Source: Candidatus Pacearchaeota archaeon (lineage in GTDB: Archaea > Nanobdellota > Nanobdellia > Pacearchaeales > GW2011-AR1). Taken from it: a stretch of 8,767 nucleotides of DNA. Both the position numbers and the translations under genes were made by a program. Of this stretch, positions 6,283-8,767 are shown one piece after another (position 1 is the first letter of the stretch; each line of letters starts with the position of its first letter). The DNA is taken from the NCBI GenBank assembly GCA_002689985.1, contig NZDC01000029.1, forward strand, positions 1-8,767, written 5' to 3'. The notes below the pieces were generated by a model. It was not told where the DNA came from. It saw nothing but the letters and a program-made list of their open reading frames with translations, and searched no databases.

Positions 6283-6391
6283 AAATGTAAATGAGATTTT
6301 TGGAACACAAATTAAGAGATTAAATTTACCAATTAAGAAAGGTAAACATTTAGATAAATATGTTTTTGATCCTTACAAAAGTTTAAAATGA
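6239..6391 (+). CDS. Overlooked 50-codon frame between radB and pyrD (small protein or RadB extension)
   Basis: An open frame running from a TTG at 6239 to a TGA at 6389-6391 encodes a protein-like sequence of 50 residues: an acidic helix (EKKEFLEEVGYENVNEIFG) followed by a basic part ending in DKYVFDPYKSLK. It overlaps the end of radB by 44 bases in another frame, and its stop overlaps the pyrD start as ATGA, the usual sign of translational coupling. It fills the otherwise empty stretch between radB and pyrD. Two readings are possible: a separate small protein with a weak start, or a C-terminal extension of RadB lost through a missing base in the T5 run at 6260-6264, since joining there reads smoothly as KGIFLEEVGYEN. 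I do not recognise the sequence. Confidence 0.45.
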   Translation: MILEKKEFLEEVGYENVNEIFGTQIKRLNLPIKKGKHLDKYVFDPYKSLK

Positions 6392-7391
6392 ATATCATAA
6401 GAAGTTGTTTTGATAATTTTTATGATTGTATAAAACCATTAGTTTTTTCTTTAACAAAATATGACCTTGAAAAAGCACATGAATTATTTGTTAAATTTTC
6501 ACAAGTTGTATATAGTACTGGGTTGGAAAAATTTATTTTAGATAATAAGACTAATCAAATAGATAATAATTTTGAAATTTCTAATGCTGCTGGTTTTAAT
6601 AAGAATGCTGATATTCCTCCTATCTTCTTAAAATATCTTGGACTTGATAGAGTTGTTATTGGGACAGTAACTGGAGATTATTGGAAAGGGAATGAAAGAC
6701 CCAGAATGACTAGATATCCTGCAACAGAATCACTAGTTAATTGGATGGGACTTCCAGGAATAGGAGCGGAAAAAATATCTGAGAAACTTTTAGATTATGG
6801 AGACCATCAAATTCCTATTACAATCAATTTAATGGCAACCCCAAATAAAAAAGGAGATGGTATATTAAAAGACTTAAAAAAAGTGTAATTTTATTAAAAG
6901 AAGTACCTTCTGTTGATAGATTTGAATTAAATATTTCTTGTCCTAATATTGATTGTAAAAAAGAAGATCTTGATATAAAAAATATGATTGAAGTAGTAGA
7001 TAATTCTAAGAATGTTGATCAAGAATTATATGTAAAAGTTTCTCCTGATTTAGATAAAAGAGATGTTGAAAGTACTTTAGAGATTATATCTAATAACGGG
7101 GTTAAAGGAATCACTACAACAAATTCTACAATTAATCATAATTCAAGATATATTTTAAATTCTCCTAGAAAAGGAGGTGCAAGTGGTAATGCAGTTTATG
7201 AAGACTCCTTTAAAATCCAAAAATTTTTTTATGAGAATATTAAATGTACAAATCTGAAACTTATTGCTTGTGGAGGAATTAATTCTAAAGAAAGATTGAA
7301 TGAAAGAAAATATTTTGGTGCAGAAGAATTTCAGATATTTACTCCAATTATATTTTCTGGAACAAGATTATTAAGAGAATTAAGAAATTAA
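6388..7391 (+). CDS. pyrD: Dihydroorotate dehydrogenase, split by an apparent -1 frameshift
   Basis: FMN enzyme that oxidises dihydroorotate to orotate in pyrimidine synthesis. The first frame (6388-6888) stops just after a run of seven A's (6876-6882); the rest continues in the -1 frame to 7391. Joined at the A run, the protein has 334 residues, close to E. coli PyrD. The N-terminal helices (about 15-40, including DLEKAHELF) match the class 2 membrane/quinone domain. Barrel motifs in order are NAAGFNKNAD (K72), VIGTVTGDYWKGNERPR, NWMGLPG (N118), FELNISCPN (N182, C185, N187), YVKVSPD (K217), TTNS (245-247), KGGASG (262-267) and ACGGI. All orotate and FMN contacts I can name are kept. The base position holds Cys, as in class 1, not the Ser of class 2. 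Intact motifs on both sides argue against an old pseudogene. No other pyr gene is nearby. The start overlaps the preceding stop as ATGA. Confidence 0.88.
6876..6882 (+). other. A7 run at the pyrD frame break (slippery-type heptamer)
   Basis: In the first pyrD frame these bases read A AAA AAA followed by GTG and then TAA (6886-6888). A -1 shift here continues as AGT GTA ATT, giving KKSVILLKEVPS and the rest of the enzyme. The heptamer matches the X XXX XXX pattern of -1 frameshift sites, but a one-base homopolymer error gives the same picture. A small hairpin (AGAAG, TAC, CTTCT; 6899-6911) follows, further away than is usual for a stimulator. Confidence 0.7.
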
Positions 7392-7397
7392 CATAAA

Positions 7398-7408
7398 AAA
7401 ATATAAAC
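7398..7408 (+). promoter_or_regulatory. TATA-like box of the nre gene
   Basis: AAAATATAAAC lies 21-31 bp before the ATG at 7429. The pyrimidine-rich stretch that follows (7409-7427) has no Shine-Dalgarno, so the transcript is probably leaderless; this T-rich stretch may also help terminate pyrD transcription. It resembles the rpoL box, both ending in ATAAAC. Confidence 0.58.
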
Positions 7409-7428
7409 TCTTTTATCTTTCTCTTTTT

Positions 7429-8637
7429 ATGGTGGATAATCTTAAATTTGAAGTAATTAAAAAAATTACTGATACTAATTTTAAATATAAAGACTTAGAT
7501 AAAGTATCAAAATTTGATTCTAGTTCTCCTCCAAGTGTTTTTATTGGTTCTAAATTAAAATATCCTTTAGTAAATGTTGGAATTTTATCGCCTTTAGATA
7601 AAGACGAAAATGCCTGGATTTATGATGATGCAAAATACTGGGCAGATAATAATTTTAACATTAGAGAAGTTGTTAAACTTAGAGATAATTTATTAAATTC
7701 AAGATTTCAATCAAGAGTAACTGATTCTAGAATTAACAATAAATTTATTCAAATTGCAAAAGATATTGCAATTTCGTCTAAACCAGTAGATATTGAAATA
7801 GAATTACAAAATAAATTACAATTAGGGAAAAAATTAGATAAAGTAATGACTCCTCATGGGATGAAGGCAGGACTAAAAAAAGCAAAAATAATTGGTAATG
7901 TAAAAATTCATAAAAGAGTTGATAAAATTATTAATGATGAAATAAAAGCTAAAGATGGAATTGATTATTTATATAAAAATAATTTTAATGAATATACTTT
8001 GAGTAAAATTTTAAGTGTTGGTGTTCTTGGATTAAAAAAAGATAAAAAACTTGTTCCAACAAGATGGAGTATTACAGCAACAGATGATATGATTGGGAAA
8101 AAACTTCTTGAACAGGTTAAAAGTTATAAATGGATTGAAAATTATGAACTATTTTTTGGGAGTTTTATGGGTAATTGTTATTTGATTCTACTTTTTCCAA
8201 ATGTCTGGAATTATGAACTTTTTGAATTATATCTTCCAGGAAGTTCTTGGAATCCAACAACAAAAATAAAAGCTTCAACAGATTATGAAAATCATTCTGG
8301 AAGAAAAAAATATGCAATAAATACTGCAGGAGGATATTATGCAACAAAACTTCCTATTCTAGAATATTTAGATAAGATAAAAAGGCAAGCAAGTGTTCTT
8401 GTAATTAGAATTGAAACTCCTAATTATTGGGCTTCTTTAGGTGTTTGGGTTGTTAGAGAAAGTGTTAGAAAAGCTTTAAGACATACAAAATTAGAATTTG
8501 ATAATATGGATGAATTAATTAAAAGTTCTAGAAAAATTGGGATGATAAAATTTGGTTTTGATAATTCTAGGATTATAAAAAAGAGTAAGTTACTTGAAAA
8601 TATAAAAAATCAAACAACTTTAAAGGAATGGCTTTAA
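7429..8637 (+). CDS. nreA: Nre-family archaeal DNA repair protein with C-terminal PCNA-binding motif
   Basis: Archaeal Nre protein, linked to DNA damage repair in work on Haloferax NreA and acting with PCNA. The 402 residues show the family's conserved blocks: PPSVFIGSKLKYPLVNVGIL (34-53), SRFQSRVTDSR (91-101), LVPTRWSITATDD (208-220), YELFFGSF (239-246), LYLPGSSW (267-274) and YAINTAGGYYATKLPILEYL (295-314). The last eight residues, QTTLKEWL (395-402), fit a PIP-box (Q-x-x-hydrophobic-x-x-aromatic-hydrophobic) used to bind the PCNA clamp. The N-terminal cysteine-rich zinc motif that I recall from many Nre proteins is absent; the only cysteine is at 250. The gene starts with ATGG behind a good TATA-like box and is the second recombination/repair gene here after radB, although pyrD and a separate promoter lie between, so they need not be co-expressed. 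NreA versus NreB cannot be decided without alignment. Confidence 0.88.
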   Translation: MVDNLKFEVIKKITDTNFKYKDLDKVSKFDSSSPPSVFIGSKLKYPLVNVGILSPLDKDENAWIYDDAKYWADNNFNIREVVKLRDNLLNSRFQSRVTDSRINNKFIQIAKDIAISSKPVDIEIELQNKLQLGKKLDKVMTPHGMKAGLKKAKIIGNVKIHKRVDKIINDEIKAKDGIDYLYKNNFNEYTLSKILSVGVLGLKKDKKLVPTRWSITATDDMIGKKLLEQVKSYKWIENYELFFGSFMGNCYLILLFPNVWNYELFELYLPGSSWNPTTKIKASTDYENHSGRKKYAINTAGGYYATKLPILEYLDKIKRQASVLVIRIETPNYWASLGVWVVRESVRKALRHTKLEFDNMDELIKSSRKIGMIKFGFDNSRIIKKSKLLENIKNQTTLKEWL

Positions 8638-8688
8638 TAATCTCCAATAGATTTATTAATGGCTTTTAATATAATTTATTATCAAAAA

Positions 8689-8694
8689 GAGGAT
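8689..8694 (+). promoter_or_regulatory. Shine-Dalgarno-like site before the last gene
   Basis: GAGGAT lies three bases before the ATG at 8698. The whole string GATAAAATG is shared with the start at 3371, where GGA replaces GAG before it. It favours the ATG at 8698 over the in-frame ATG at 8659. Confidence 0.55.
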
Positions 8695-8697
8695 AAA

Positions 8698-8767
8698 ATG
8701 TGTAATTGTAAAGCAACTGAAATTGTTTTGGGGTTATTGATAATAATCTTTGCTTTTTGGCAAACAA
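8698..8767 (+). CDS. Start of a small membrane protein (3' end cut by window edge)
   Basis: Open frame running off the window: MCNCKATEIVLGLLIIIFAFWQT. It begins with a CxC pair and goes straight into a hydrophobic helix (from about residue 8), which looks like the small single- or double-helix membrane proteins common in DPANN genomes (from memory, not a database match). The start at 8698 is supported by the Shine-Dalgarno-like GAGGAT. An in-frame ATG at 8659 would add 13 residues and has the ATGG context of leaderless starts, so it remains possible. Function unknown. Confidence 0.55.
   Translation, partial: MCNCKATEIVLGLLIIIFAFWQT

Noticed and set aside
6899..6911. Hairpin AGAAG-TAC-CTTCT as a frameshift stimulator for pyrD
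   Set aside because: Only five base pairs, and 16 bases beyond the A run, further than the usual spacing; likely chance. Mentioned only as context for the slippery run.
8165..8347. Minus-strand open frame of 60 codons inside nre
   Set aside because: Fully inside a conserved Nre core region in antisense; leucine- and phenylalanine-rich low-complexity translation; no start signal.
1..8767. CRISPR array, insertion sequence, phage or toxin-antitoxin module
   Set aside because: Looked for spaced direct repeats, transposase or integrase motifs and paired small genes; none seen.

Overview
The window is strongly AT-rich and comes from an archaeon. The information-processing genes are archaeal in type: release factor aRF1, RNA polymerase subunit Rpo11/RpoL, a zinc-ribbon MBF1, RadB and an Nre-family repair protein. 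Very tight packing, near-exclusive AGA arginine codons, compact proteins and mostly leaderless-looking starts suggest a small-genome DPANN lineage (Pacearchaeota/Woesearchaeota-like). That lineage call is inference; no rRNA or other decisive marker is in view.

Layout. The window opens inside prf1 (aRF1; NIKS, YxCxxxF and GGQ motifs visible), which converges with and overlaps by 4 bp a minus-strand gene for a compact membrane-anchored NodB/DUF2334-like deacetylase. A short divergent promoter region (about 1516-1592) then drives a plus-strand operon spaced by single bases: scpB (condensin-associated), a processive-type family 2 glycosyltransferase, and a membrane-anchored protein with a possible thioredoxin-like domain lacking CxxC. 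Next come mbf1 and rpoL, each with its own TATA-like box about 25-30 bp before the ATG.

Between rpoL and radB lies a small unrecognised gene with no good start codon, flanked by two copies of a 15-bp element that has internal dyad symmetry. radB is followed by an overlapping 50-codon reading frame (6239-6391) that meets pyrD through an ATGA stop/start overlap. pyrD (dihydroorotate dehydrogenase) is split by an apparent -1 frameshift exactly at a run of seven A's (A AAA AAA in the reading frame). Reading through restores a 334-residue enzyme with every active-site motif intact. The window ends with a promoter, an Nre-family DNA repair protein carrying a C-terminal PCNA-binding motif, and the start of a small membrane protein preceded by a Shine-Dalgarno sequence.

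How the genes fit together. Most of the window is housekeeping: translation termination, transcription (rpoL, mbf1), chromosome maintenance and repair (scpB, radB, nreA) and pyrimidine synthesis (pyrD). The glycosyltransferase and the deacetylase suggest cell-surface glycan work. I see no CRISPR array, tRNA, rRNA, transposase or phage gene. The most interesting points are the frameshifted pyrD, with its class 2-like architecture but class 1-type catalytic cysteine, the aRF1 without its zinc mini-domain, the hidden frame after radB, and the paired dyad elements.
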